NCBI GenBank assembly: GCA_036676175.1
Contig: JAKFDL010000030.1
Span: 1 to 36,652, forward strand
Length of the DNA stretch: 36,652 nt
Source: Methylotenera_A sp036676175
GTDB lineage: Bacteria; Pseudomonadota; Gammaproteobacteria; Burkholderiales; Methylophilaceae
Reading direction: 5' to 3'
Made by a program: the position numbers and the translations under genes. Shown here in pieces: positions 7,808 through 15,555 of this stretch. The notes beneath the pieces were generated by a model that was not told the origin of the DNA, made no database searches, and saw only the letters and a list, made by a program, of their open reading frames with translations. Numbering within the stretch: position 1 is the stretch's first letter; each line of letters opens with the position of its first letter.

Positions 7808-8188
7808 ATGAAATTATTATCTTTTTATCGACTTTCAGTTTTTAGTTCAATTCTATTTACAGTATTGGCCTTCATCTTGATGTTTGCACCAGTTCTGATG
7901 CTATCAGCCTGGGGAGTGGAATTAACAGATTCGGTAGGGTTGGTTACCAGACGAATAGCAGCACTCTACGCTGGCATCGCTGTGATGTATTTCTTCGCAA
8001 GGAATGCAGCACATTCAGCAACCCGTACAGCGCTCATCGTCGGGACCATCACCGCCTGCTTGATATTGGCGCTTCTAGGCGTTCATGAATTTGTTGCAGG
8101 ACATGCGTCGGGTGGCATACTAGTATCTGTCCTAATTGAAGTCGTTCTTGTACTGGCATTTCTAAATGTTGGTGCGCGCAGAAAATAA
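7808..8188 (+). CDS. Four-helix integral membrane protein of unknown function
   Basis: This 126-residue protein is nearly all hydrophobic, with four predicted helices at about residues 8-32, 40-62, 70-92 and 100-122. The second half carries RRIAALYAGIAVMYFFARNA and the protein ends in GARRK on the cytoplasmic side. AGGAGA (7797-7802) precedes ATG 7808 at good distance; the TTG at 7805 is less likely as a start. It resembles the small four-helix DUF families often found beside SDRs and HxlR regulators, but I cannot assign one. Position inside the SDR-MDR operon suggests a role in the same stress or detoxification response. Confidence 0.8.
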   Translation: MKLLSFYRLSVFSSILFTVLAFILMFAPVLMLSAWGVELTDSVGLVTRRIAALYAGIAVMYFFARNAAHSATRTALIVGTITACLILALLGVHEFVAGHASGGILVSVLIEVVLVLAFLNVGARRK

Positions 8189-8215
8189 ACATCACCAAAA
8201 CACGTGAAAAACATG

Positions 8216-9217
8216 ATGAAAGCACTTATCTTAAAGCGTTATGGCAAAGCTGATCAGCTTGAATTCGCCGATATCAAACGGCCTACGATCAAGCCCGACG
8301 AAATACTGGTGCAGGTACATGCCGCCGGTCTGAACCCGGTCGACAACATAATACCGACAGGGGCTTTCAAACCCTTTCTCAAGTTGCAGCTACCGGTTAC
8401 GATGGGCAGCGATTTGGCGGGTGTCGTGGTGGAGGTGGGAAGTCGCGTGACGCGCTTCAAACCGGGAGATGCAGTATTCGCCAGTATCTTCGATCTGGGC
8501 ACGGGATCGCTTGCTGAATTTGCGGTCGTGCCCGAGAGCCTTGCTGCGATTAAACCGGTAAATCTGGACTTCGTACAAGCAGCTTCGATCCCGATGGTCG
8601 GACTCACGTCATGGCAAGCACTTAAAGAGCGGGCACATCTCAAGCCCGGCCAGAAGGTATTCATTCCTGCAGGTTCTGGTGGCATTGGCACGTTCGCAAT
8701 TCAACTCGCAAAATATCTCGGCGCAAAAGTGGGGACGACGACCAGTACAGTTAACGTGGACCTGGTTCAGCGTCTCGGAGCCGATGAGGTGATTGATTAC
8801 AAGAAGCAAGAATTCGAAGATGTGTTGCAGGACTATGATGTGGTGCTAGGCACTGTCAAGGGCGACGGACTCGATAAATCCCTTGGTATTTTAAAACCCA
8901 ATAGCATCGTCGTCTCTCTCGTCGGCCCACCAGATGCTGCGTTCGCTCGCGCCAGGGGCATGAACTTTCTCATGAAGTTCGTATTCGGGCTGCTTAGCAG
9001 CAAGATAATTCGCAAAGCAAGGAAGCGCAATATTGAGTATTCATTCCTGTTCGCACATCCTGATGGCCGCCAGCTCGAAGAGATCGGCAAGCTTCTCGAC
9101 GCGGGGCATATCCTTCCAGTAATCGACAAGGTATTTCCATTCGATCAAACAAAGGAGGCACTTGCCTATCTTGAACAAGGCCGAACCAAAGGCAAGGTAG
9201 TGGTAAAGGTTATTTGA
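8216..9217 (+). CDS. Zinc-independent medium-chain (MDR) alcohol dehydrogenase / NADPH:quinone reductase-like protein
   Basis: This 333-residue protein has a GroES-like N-terminal domain (KPDEILVQVHAAGLNPVDN; MGSDLAGVVVEVGSRV) followed by a Rossmann domain with FIPAGSGGIGTFAIQLAKYL. The catalytic and structural zinc cysteines of true alcohol dehydrogenases are absent, placing it with quinone oxidoreductase (QOR)/enal reductase members that use NADPH. The likely start is ATG 8216 (or 8213); a GTG at 8204 in frame is less likely, and no strong ribosome site is visible. It closes the HxlR-linked unit, 27 bp after the membrane gene. Its composition is strikingly GC-richer than the two genes before it: by eye, 38 of 60 bases at 8401-8460 versus 23 of 60 at 7081-7140. 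This hints at separate acquisition. Confidence 0.88.
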   Translation: MKALILKRYGKADQLEFADIKRPTIKPDEILVQVHAAGLNPVDNIIPTGAFKPFLKLQLPVTMGSDLAGVVVEVGSRVTRFKPGDAVFASIFDLGTGSLAEFAVVPESLAAIKPVNLDFVQAASIPMVGLTSWQALKERAHLKPGQKVFIPAGSGGIGTFAIQLAKYLGAKVGTTTSTVNVDLVQRLGADEVIDYKKQEFEDVLQDYDVVLGTVKGDGLDKSLGILKPNSIVVSLVGPPDAAFARARGMNFLMKFVFGLLSSKIIRKARKRNIEYSFLFAHPDGRQLEEIGKLLDAGHILPVIDKVFPFDQTKEALAYLEQGRTKGKVVVKVI

Positions 9218-9505
9218 TGTCTATTTAGAAGAAGCCGTAAAAGTGCTTATAAGCTTAGCTTTTATGCAAAGACAATTACAACGAATTGGTGCTGGAAAAA
9301 TTCCAAACCCCAGCATTAATCCAATATTCAGTTTAATTCGACACTTAAATACATAATAAGGTGCTGACACACCGCTACCAGTCGTGGTCCAAGGGGCTAA
9401 GTTGATAATATTGTGAAATGTAATGACTGGATTTTAATAAATACAAATACTTAGTCATATTTTGTTAAAATAGCATTTCATTTGAAAATTTGTATTTAGG
9501 CTATT
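9218..9505. other. Intergenic stretch with no recognisable gene
   Basis: These 288 bp separate the MDR gene from the pseudouridine synthase gene. The only open frame worth naming is 30 codons at 9264-9356 with no ribosome site. I see no clear terminator or RNA gene. The promoter of the downstream gene is probably in the AT-rich last 100 bp. Confidence 0.6.
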
Positions 9506-10774
9506 TTGACCACCCTTAAACTCAGTAAAAAATCCGATACGCCTACAGCTAGCAAAGCGCCTGTGCGCCGTGCCGACCCTACCAAGCGCGATAGAACAAT
9601 AGCGCCATCTAAGGCCGTTATGCGCACAGAAGCAAATGAAGCACCACGCCATTCTGCACCAAAAATTGACTCGCACGTACGCGAGAATAATGAGCCAAGA
9701 TCCAGTACTAGCCAACGTAACCACCGTTTTGATGGCAGGGCGCATGGTAGCCCGTTTGTTGAGCAAGCAAGCGAAGGTAAGCCGAGAGAAAATAGGTCGC
9801 TTAGAAGTGAGTTAAGGTCTGAGCCAACAACTGAGACAAGGCAACACAAGCCAGCAGGCCAACATAAACCCGCAGGCATAGATACACGCATTACGCCGCG
9901 CCCTGATAAAAACGAGCCACAATACCGCCAAGCACCACGTCGTGGTGGCAAAGTGCGCGATGGTTATGACGGCACTGCAACACCGCAATACGGTGCTGCA
10001 GCAAAAGCCGCTTATAAGTCTTTACCCGTAAATTTAGAACAACCACGCCTTTCTAAAGTGATGGCGGAACGCGGTATTTGCTCGCGCCGCGAAGCGGATG
10101 AGTGGATTATTAATGGCTGGGTCAAAGTAGATGGCGTGATTATTGAAACATTAGGCACACGCATTAAGCCTGATGCCGAAATTATTATTAGCGGTTATGC
10201 CTATGAACAGCAGGCCGAGCAAGTCACCATTTTGCTGCATAAACCGGTGGGCTTTGTCAGCGGTCAGGCAGAGGACGATTACCAACCTGCCATTGTCCTG
10301 GTGCATCCGGATAACGAGTGGTTAGACGACCCCGATTTATATGAGCCAAAAGAATTTCAACGTGGGTTTTTGCATGGCCTTGCCCCAGCTGGCCGCTTAG
10401 ATATTGACTCTACAGGTTTGTTAGTACTTACACAGGATGGCCGTATCGCGCGTCATTTAATCGGCGAAGATTCGAGTGTAGAAAAGGAATATCTGGTGCG
10501 GGTAGAAGGCACTTTATCTGACGCCGATTTACAACGTTTAAATCATGGCTTAAGTCTAGATGGCGAAAAACTCAAACCTGCCAAAGTGAGTTGGCAGAAT
10601 GAAGACCAATTACGCTTTGTATTGCGCGAAGGAAAAAAACGCCAGATTCGCCGCATGTGCGAAATGGTAGGTCTACACGTGGTGGGTTTAAAGCGGGTGC
10701 GTATTGGGAGCGTGAATCTAGGCAAGCTTCCACTCGGGCAGTGGCGCTACTTGCGCCATAATGAGCGTTTTTGA
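9506..10774 (+). CDS. rRNA pseudouridine synthase, RsuA/RluB/E/F family (RluF-like), with long basic N-terminal extension
   Basis: The 422-residue protein has three parts. Residues 1 to about 175 are disordered, rich in Arg, Lys, Pro, Ser and His, and contain a QHKPAG doublet. Residues about 180-225 are an S4 RNA-binding domain (LSKVMAERGICSRREADEWI). Residues about 240-420 are the catalytic domain with GRLDIDSTGLLVLT, whose Asp299 is the nucleophile. The ending EGKKRQIRRMCEMVGLHVVGL and PLGQWR resembles E. coli RluF, which modifies U2604 of 23S rRNA, more than RluB. TTG 9506 with TAGG five bases upstream is the likely start; an in-frame ATG at 9620 would shorten the tail by 38 residues. The extension is 150 or more residues longer than in E. 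coli family members. Confidence 0.87.
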   Translation: MTTLKLSKKSDTPTASKAPVRRADPTKRDRTIAPSKAVMRTEANEAPRHSAPKIDSHVRENNEPRSSTSQRNHRFDGRAHGSPFVEQASEGKPRENRSLRSELRSEPTTETRQHKPAGQHKPAGIDTRITPRPDKNEPQYRQAPRRGGKVRDGYDGTATPQYGAAAKAAYKSLPVNLEQPRLSKVMAERGICSRREADEWIINGWVKVDGVIIETLGTRIKPDAEIIISGYAYEQQAEQVTILLHKPVGFVSGQAEDDYQPAIVLVHPDNEWLDDPDLYEPKEFQRGFLHGLAPAGRLDIDSTGLLVLTQDGRIARHLIGEDSSVEKEYLVRVEGTLSDADLQRLNHGLSLDGEKLKPAKVSWQNEDQLRFVLREGKKRQIRRMCEMVGLHVVGLKRVRIGSVNLGKLPLGQWRYLRHNERF

Positions 10775-10819
10775 TATGCTTGATTTAAATAATTAGGGAT
10801 TAAATTTAAGGGATTTATG

Positions 10820-11209
10820 ATGGGCTTCTTAGATAGCATTGCAGGTGCGGTATTAGGAAAAATTGGTGGCGAACAAGGCGGCATGGCACAAGCGGCGATT
10901 GAAATGTTTAACCAGAATGGTGGCATTGATGGTCTGCTGGATAAATTTAAAGCAGGCGGCCTTGCAGAGCAGGCGGCGTCCTGGGTGGGTAAGGGTGACA
11001 ATTTACCAATTACAGCTGAGCAAATTTCCAGTGTGCTGGGCAATGGCGCCATTGCAGACTTGGCAACTAAATTTGGCATCTCACCGGAAACTTTAAGTGC
11101 TCAAATTGCCCAACACCTACCAACAATGATTGATAAATTGACGCCAAATGGCCAGGTTGAGGGTGATTCCGGCAATCTGCTATCCACTGTTTTAGGCATG
11201 CTGAAATAA
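10820..11209 (+). CDS. yidB: YidB-family protein (DUF937)
   Basis: This 129-residue protein starts MGFLDSIAGAVLGK and matches the YidB layout: a glycine-rich helical N-terminus, NGGIDGLLDKFKAGGL (about 35-50), a WVGKGDNLPITAEQI segment with conserved Trp, then LGNGAIADLATKFG, and a TPNGQVE tail. The function in E. coli is unsettled. ATG 10820 is six bases after AAGGGA; the ATG at 10817 is only three away. It follows the pseudouridine synthase by 45 bp and ends before an intrinsic terminator at 11224-11248. It is likely cytoplasmic. Confidence 0.88.
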   Translation: MGFLDSIAGAVLGKIGGEQGGMAQAAIEMFNQNGGIDGLLDKFKAGGLAEQAASWVGKGDNLPITAEQISSVLGNGAIADLATKFGISPETLSAQIAQHLPTMIDKLTPNGQVEGDSGNLLSTVLGMLK

Positions 11210-11223
11210 TTGCCGTATCGTTT

Positions 11224-11248
11224 AAAAGGGGCTGATAGCCCCTTTTTT
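11224..11248 (+). terminator. Intrinsic terminator after yidB
   Basis: AAAAGGGGCT and AGCCCCTTTT form a perfect 10-bp stem around GAT, followed by further T. It lies 15 bp after the yidB stop. Confidence 0.9.
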
Positions 11249-11410
11249 ATTGAAATATATTGGCAAAATATAATTTATTTACGCAATCTTCTTGAACGTT
11301 GCCCTATTTGCCTAATCTCAGGGCACCTTATCTCAGGCCGCTTACAGGGCGGTGATTATTACTCGAGAGCTTTAGGCACTTTTTAACTTCTTTTTTGATA
11401 AGATGTGGAC

Positions 11411-12238
11411 ATGGATACTTTATTGTTATTAAAAGCCGCGATTCTTGGCATTGTTGAAGGTGCTACCGAGTTTTTGCCTATTTCAAGCACAGGTCACCTG
11501 GTATTAGCGGGTGACTTACTCAATTTTATGACCCCTGAAAAGCGTGGGGTGTTTGATATTGCCATTCAACTAGGGGCAATTTTGGCTGTGGTGTGGGAAT
11601 ATCGAACGCGCTTTGTCAATACATTCGCGGGCATTGGGCGCGATCCCATCGCGAATCGATTAGTCATCAATATCGCAATTGCCTTTTTACCGCTTGCGAT
11701 TCTTGGTTTAGCATTCGGCAGTAAAATCAAATTATTTTTATTCAAACCTGTCCCAGTTGCAATTGCGTTTATCGTGGGGGCTTTTATCATTTTATGGGCA
11801 GAAAAACGCAAACACACAGTGACCATTGAAACTGTGGATGACATTCGCCCAAGGGATGCATTAAAACTGGGGCTGGCACAAGCGGTGGCGCTGATTCCTG
11901 GTATGTCACGCTCAGGTTCAACCATTATTGGCGGGCTTTTTTTTGGCTTATCGCGTAAAGCGGCTGCGGAATTTTCGTTCTTTCTTGCTGTCCCCACCTT
12001 AGGCATTGCTTCTATTTATTCCATGTATAAAGACTGGGCTCTTATCAGTATGGACGACATTGGCGCGTGGGCGATGGGCTTTATATTTGCCTTTATTAGC
12101 GCCATGGTTGCGGTGCGGGCGCTTATTCGCTACGTAAGTCATCACGACTTTACGATTTTTGCATGGTACCGTATTGTTTTCGGTGTGATCGTATTGGTGA
12201 CGGCTTATACTGGGTTAGTCAATTGGACTGTAGCCTAA
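11411..12238 (+). CDS. uppP: Undecaprenyl-diphosphate phosphatase
   Basis: This 275-residue polytopic membrane enzyme (also BacA) removes a phosphate from undecaprenyl pyrophosphate to recycle the lipid carrier for peptidoglycan and O-antigen; overexpression gives bacitracin resistance in relatives. The two signature loops are present: GIVEGATEFLPISSTGHL (Glu16, Glu20, His29) and PGMSRSGSTIIGG (about residues 160-172) with the catalytic Arg/Ser. About eight hydrophobic helices fit the family, as does the length. ATG 11411 gives the normal MDTLLLLKAAILG start; an upstream in-frame GTG at 11405 adds only two residues. It stands alone between the yidB terminator and the AsmA gene. Confidence 0.96.
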   Translation: MDTLLLLKAAILGIVEGATEFLPISSTGHLVLAGDLLNFMTPEKRGVFDIAIQLGAILAVVWEYRTRFVNTFAGIGRDPIANRLVINIAIAFLPLAILGLAFGSKIKLFLFKPVPVAIAFIVGAFIILWAEKRKHTVTIETVDDIRPRDALKLGLAQAVALIPGMSRSGSTIIGGLFFGLSRKAAAEFSFFLAVPTLGIASIYSMYKDWALISMDDIGAWAMGFIFAFISAMVAVRALIRYVSHHDFTIFAWYRIVFGVIVLVTAYTGLVNWTVA

Positions 12239-12312
12239 GAGTACATTTAGCAATTAAAATGTGCGTTAACTAAAAATACACTGGCCGCGCGTGTGGCTAA
12301 AGAGGTGACGCG

Positions 12313-15309
12313 ATGAATAAAATACTTAAATTTGGTTTATATGGCATTGGCGGCTTTATTGTACTGCTATTGCTTACCGTGGCAGTTATCGCTGCAACAT
12401 TCAATCCGAACGACTATAAAGATGACATCATCAAGCTGGTAAAAGATAAAAAAGAGCGCACGCTCAATATCGAAGGTGACATCAAACTAAGCTTTTGGCC
12501 AAAGATTGGCGCCGATTTAGGCAAGCTATCATTGTCTGAGCACAAATCAGAAGTCATATTTGCCTCTGTGAATAACGTAAAACTGGCGCTGGCGGTGTTA
12601 CCGTTACTCAAAAAACAATTGGTCGTTGATACGATTTATGTAGATGGCGCCACGTTCAACGTGGTGAAGCACAAAGATGGCACATTTAACTTTGACGATT
12701 TAATCAGCAAAGAGGAAGAGGAATCGGAGCTAATTAAATTTGATGTAGATGGTATCGTTATTACGAACTCAGAAGCCAAATACACGGACGAGAAAACTGG
12801 CGCTAAATACAATGCCAGCAAGTTCAATTTAAACTCTGGCCATATTGCACTGGCTGAACCAGTGGATTTAGACACCAACTTCACCTTAACCGCCAATCAG
12901 CCAGAAACCGCTGCAGACATCAAATTAAAAGGTAATTTTCTTGTAGACCCAAAAAGCAAACACTTTAAAGTGAAAGGCTTAGATAGCCACATTGTTGGCG
13001 ACATGTTAAACGGCACTGACATGGATATCAAAGTAAGCGGCGATGTAGATGCCAAAACCGAATTGATGGAATTTTTGGTGAATGATTTAAAATTTGTTGC
13101 CTCAGGCATGTTTGATGGTGCAAAGCAAAGCATCGATTTAAACGCGCCAGCGCTCAATATTTTAAAAGATGAAGTGTCTAGCAAAAAAGTCACGGTCAGT
13201 CTGGACCAGGAAAAAGCTGGGGAAGTGCTTAAAATCAATATGGTGCTGGCCGACATGAAAGGCTCGCCCAAGGCACTGCAAAGCAGTGGCATCACCGGTG
13301 ATCTTTCTGCGGTACAAGGCCAGCGCACGGTTTCAGGAAAATTCTCATCTCCATTTACTGGCAACATAGAGAACCTGATTTTTGATCTACCAAAATTGGC
13401 AGGAAATTTGGATATTAAAGACCCCAGTTTGCCAAATGGCGGTATGAAGGGCACATTTAATTTAGCCGCTCACACCGAGATTAAAAACGAGCGTGCCAAT
13501 AGCCAATTTAATTTGAATATTGATAATGTGACTAAATTAAATGGCGATGTCGACGTCACTGGCTTTAAACAATCCAATATTAAATTTAACTTAACTGCGG
13601 ATAAATTGGATTTAAATAAACTACTGGCAAAATCTTCAACACCGGCTAAAAAAGCTAGCAATGACAAGCCCGCTGACTTGAGTGTACTTAAAGATAGGAA
13701 ACTAGATGGCAAACTGAACGTGGGTAGTATTTTATATGATAAATACCGCGTTTCTGGATTAAACGTCGGCATTAAAGCGGATGGCGAAAAGCTGCTGCTT
13801 AGTGGGCTGAATGTGAAAGTAGATGACAGCCAAATTAAAGGTAACCTCGGCATTAGCAATTTTGCCAAGCCGCTTTACACCTTTGACATCGATATAGACA
13901 AAGTGAATGTAGATCACTATATTGCGGCAGCGCCTGCTAAAACTACAGCCACGCCTGCCTCCACTAGTGATAAGCCGCTCGATTTAAGCGCGCTAAAAGC
14001 CTTAAATGCAGATGGCAGTATCCGCATTGGCAGCCTGACATATGGCAAAACCAAAGCTAGCAACATCAATATCAACCTGAAAGCAGATGGCCAAAAACTA
14101 CAACTTAACCCGCTGTCCGCAAAAGTAGATGATAGCCAGGTTAACGCCAATTTAGGCATTAGCCAATTCAGCAATCCTGCTTACAATTTTGACATTAAAA
14201 TCGACAGGCTAGATGCTGACCGCTATATTGCCAAAGGTGATCCTAAAACAAAAAGCAGCGCAGACGCCCCCATTGATTTGAGTGCGCTAAAAAAGTTGAA
14301 TGCGACAGGCGAAGCCAAAATTGGTTGGCTTAAACTGGCTAATGTTAAAACTGAAAATGTGATCCTAGGCTTAAAAGTGAATGATGGGATTGCGACGCTA
14401 TCACCTTTTTCAGCCAACCTATATCAAGGCAGTATGAACGGTACCTTAAAAGTAGACGCACGCACCACGCCCAATATTGCATTTAAGCAAAATATGAAAA
14501 GTGTTTCCATTGGCCCGCTGATGGTAGATGCGATTAATAACGATATGTTAAGCGGCACCGGTTCGCTGAATATAGATGTCACCACACAAGGCAACACCGT
14601 AAGCGCACTTAAAAAAGGTTTAGCAGGCAATGCCGCCCTTAACTTAACCGATGGCGCTATTAAAGGCGTAGATATTGCCGGCAGTATTCGTGAGATCAAA
14701 AGCAAAGTTAACGTATTAAAAAAAGAAACTGGTGCTGACAAAAGCAAGAAAACTGACTTTAGTGAGTTGACTGCCACTTTTGACATTAAGAACGGTGTTG
14801 CCCACAACGAAGACCTCGCCATGAAAGCGCCTGTGTTACGCCTTGCCAAAGGCGATAGCCGTGGCGATATTGATATTGGCAATGAAAAAATTAACTATCT
14901 GGCCAAACCCACTGTGGTGAAATCGTTAAAAGGCCAGGGCGGAGCCGATTTGGATGAATTAAGTGGCATTGCTATCCCAGTTAAAATTACCGGTACTTTT
15001 GCCGAACCCAAATACGGCATGGACTTTGCCGCCATCGGCGTCGCACTTGCACAATCTAAACTGCTGGATAAAGTAGGTGGTGAAAAGGGCGCTGCAGTTA
15101 AGGAGTTAATTAGTGGCGATAAAGTAGAAGGAATTAAAGGTTTGTTAGAGAAGAAAAAAAATAAAGAAGCAGCGCCTACTGACGGCACTGCTGCTCCAAC
15201 TACTTCTGCACCTGCGCCTACGCCTGCACCTGCAGAAAAACCAAAATCAACCGAAGAATTAGCCAAAGAACAGGCTGAGAAAAAACTTAAAGAGCTGCTT
15301 AAGTTTTAA
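12313..15309 (+). CDS. AsmA-family large periplasmic protein with triplicated internal unit
   Basis: This 998-residue protein has one N-terminal anchor helix (about 8-30) and then a long beta-rich periplasmic region. The opening FNPNDYKDDIIKLVKDKKER and GDIKLSFWPKIGADLGKLSL are AsmA signatures. AsmA-like proteins are bridge-forming lipid-transfer proteins linked to outer-membrane phospholipid and LPS balance. A unit starting DLSxLKxLxxxG with KVDDSQ recurs at residues 455, 557 and 655, so E. coli AsmA (617 residues) is exceeded by about 380. The SLNIDVTTQGNTVSALKKGL and SGIAIPVKITGTFAEPKYG segments form the AsmA C-terminal domain. A Pro/Ala/Thr linker and a Lys/Glu helix end the protein. GAGGTG precedes ATG 12313. 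Confidence 0.92.
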   Translation: MNKILKFGLYGIGGFIVLLLLTVAVIAATFNPNDYKDDIIKLVKDKKERTLNIEGDIKLSFWPKIGADLGKLSLSEHKSEVIFASVNNVKLALAVLPLLKKQLVVDTIYVDGATFNVVKHKDGTFNFDDLISKEEEESELIKFDVDGIVITNSEAKYTDEKTGAKYNASKFNLNSGHIALAEPVDLDTNFTLTANQPETAADIKLKGNFLVDPKSKHFKVKGLDSHIVGDMLNGTDMDIKVSGDVDAKTELMEFLVNDLKFVASGMFDGAKQSIDLNAPALNILKDEVSSKKVTVSLDQEKAGEVLKINMVLADMKGSPKALQSSGITGDLSAVQGQRTVSGKFSSPFTGNIENLIFDLPKLAGNLDIKDPSLPNGGMKGTFNLAAHTEIKNERANSQFNLNIDNVTKLNGDVDVTGFKQSNIKFNLTADKLDLNKLLAKSSTPAKKASNDKPADLSVLKDRKLDGKLNVGSILYDKYRVSGLNVGIKADGEKLLLSGLNVKVDDSQIKGNLGISNFAKPLYTFDIDIDKVNVDHYIAAAPAKTTATPASTSDKPLDLSALKALNADGSIRIGSLTYGKTKASNININLKADGQKLQLNPLSAKVDDSQVNANLGISQFSNPAYNFDIKIDRLDADRYIAKGDPKTKSSADAPIDLSALKKLNATGEAKIGWLKLANVKTENVILGLKVNDGIATLSPFSANLYQGSMNGTLKVDARTTPNIAFKQNMKSVSIGPLMVDAINNDMLSGTGSLNIDVTTQGNTVSALKKGLAGNAALNLTDGAIKGVDIAGSIREIKSKVNVLKKETGADKSKKTDFSELTATFDIKNGVAHNEDLAMKAPVLRLAKGDSRGDIDIGNEKINYLAKPTVVKSLKGQGGADLDELSGIAIPVKITGTFAEPKYGMDFAAIGVALAQSKLLDKVGGEKGAAVKELISGDKVEGIKGLLEKKKNKEAAPTDGTAAPTTSAPAPTPAPAEKPKSTEELAKEQAEKKLKELLKF

Positions 15310-15317
15310 CAAGCTGG

Positions 15318-15479
15318 CTATTTATTATGTCCTGGGGCATTCTCACTATTACCGGGGCCATCGCCATGTTTGTTATGTCCAGGCGCATTTTCACTGTTGC
15401 CTGGGCCGTCATGGTGGTGAACATGTCTGCAGCCAACTAAACTTACTATCACAATTGCCATCATCAGTATATATTTCAT
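15318..15479 (-). CDS. Tiny lipoprotein with two DGPGNSENAPGHNK repeats
   Basis: This 53-residue product begins MKYILMMAIVIVSLVGC, a signal peptide with an LVGC lipobox. The mature part would be an acylated Cys17, then RHVHHH and two copies of DGPGNSENAPGHNK separated by HG. AGGAGA nine bases before ATG 15479 fixes the start; the frame continues further upstream without such a site. The two copies differ at eight codons, all silent. The His, Asn, Asp and Gly content suggests a flexible surface or metal-binding peptide, but that is inference. I recognise similar Pro-Gly-Asn-Ser short lipoproteins in proteobacteria but know no function. It is convergent with the AsmA gene (8 bp apart) and divergent from mutY. 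Confidence 0.8.
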   Translation of the reverse strand: MKYILMMAIVIVSLVGCRHVHHHDGPGNSENAPGHNKHGDGPGNSENAPGHNK

Positions 15480-15555
15480 CTTGTACTGTCTCCTAATTAT
15501 TTGAGCTATCAATCTAGTATGTTGCACTTAACCCATCAAAATAGCAAAGTGTTAT

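Noticed and set aside
9264..9356. 30-codon frame between the MDR and pseudouridine synthase genes
   Set aside because: There is no ribosome site, no domain and no conserved-looking composition; it is compatible with chance.
6298..9505. Mobile element boundaries around the HxlR cassette
   Set aside because: I found no terminal inverted repeats, target duplications or transposase remnants at either side, although the MDR gene differs in composition.
12897..15266. Several Ser/Pro/Leu-rich open frames on the minus strand opposite the AsmA gene
   Set aside because: They are mirror images of Lys/Asp/Asn-rich codons of the real gene, show no domains and have no ribosome sites.
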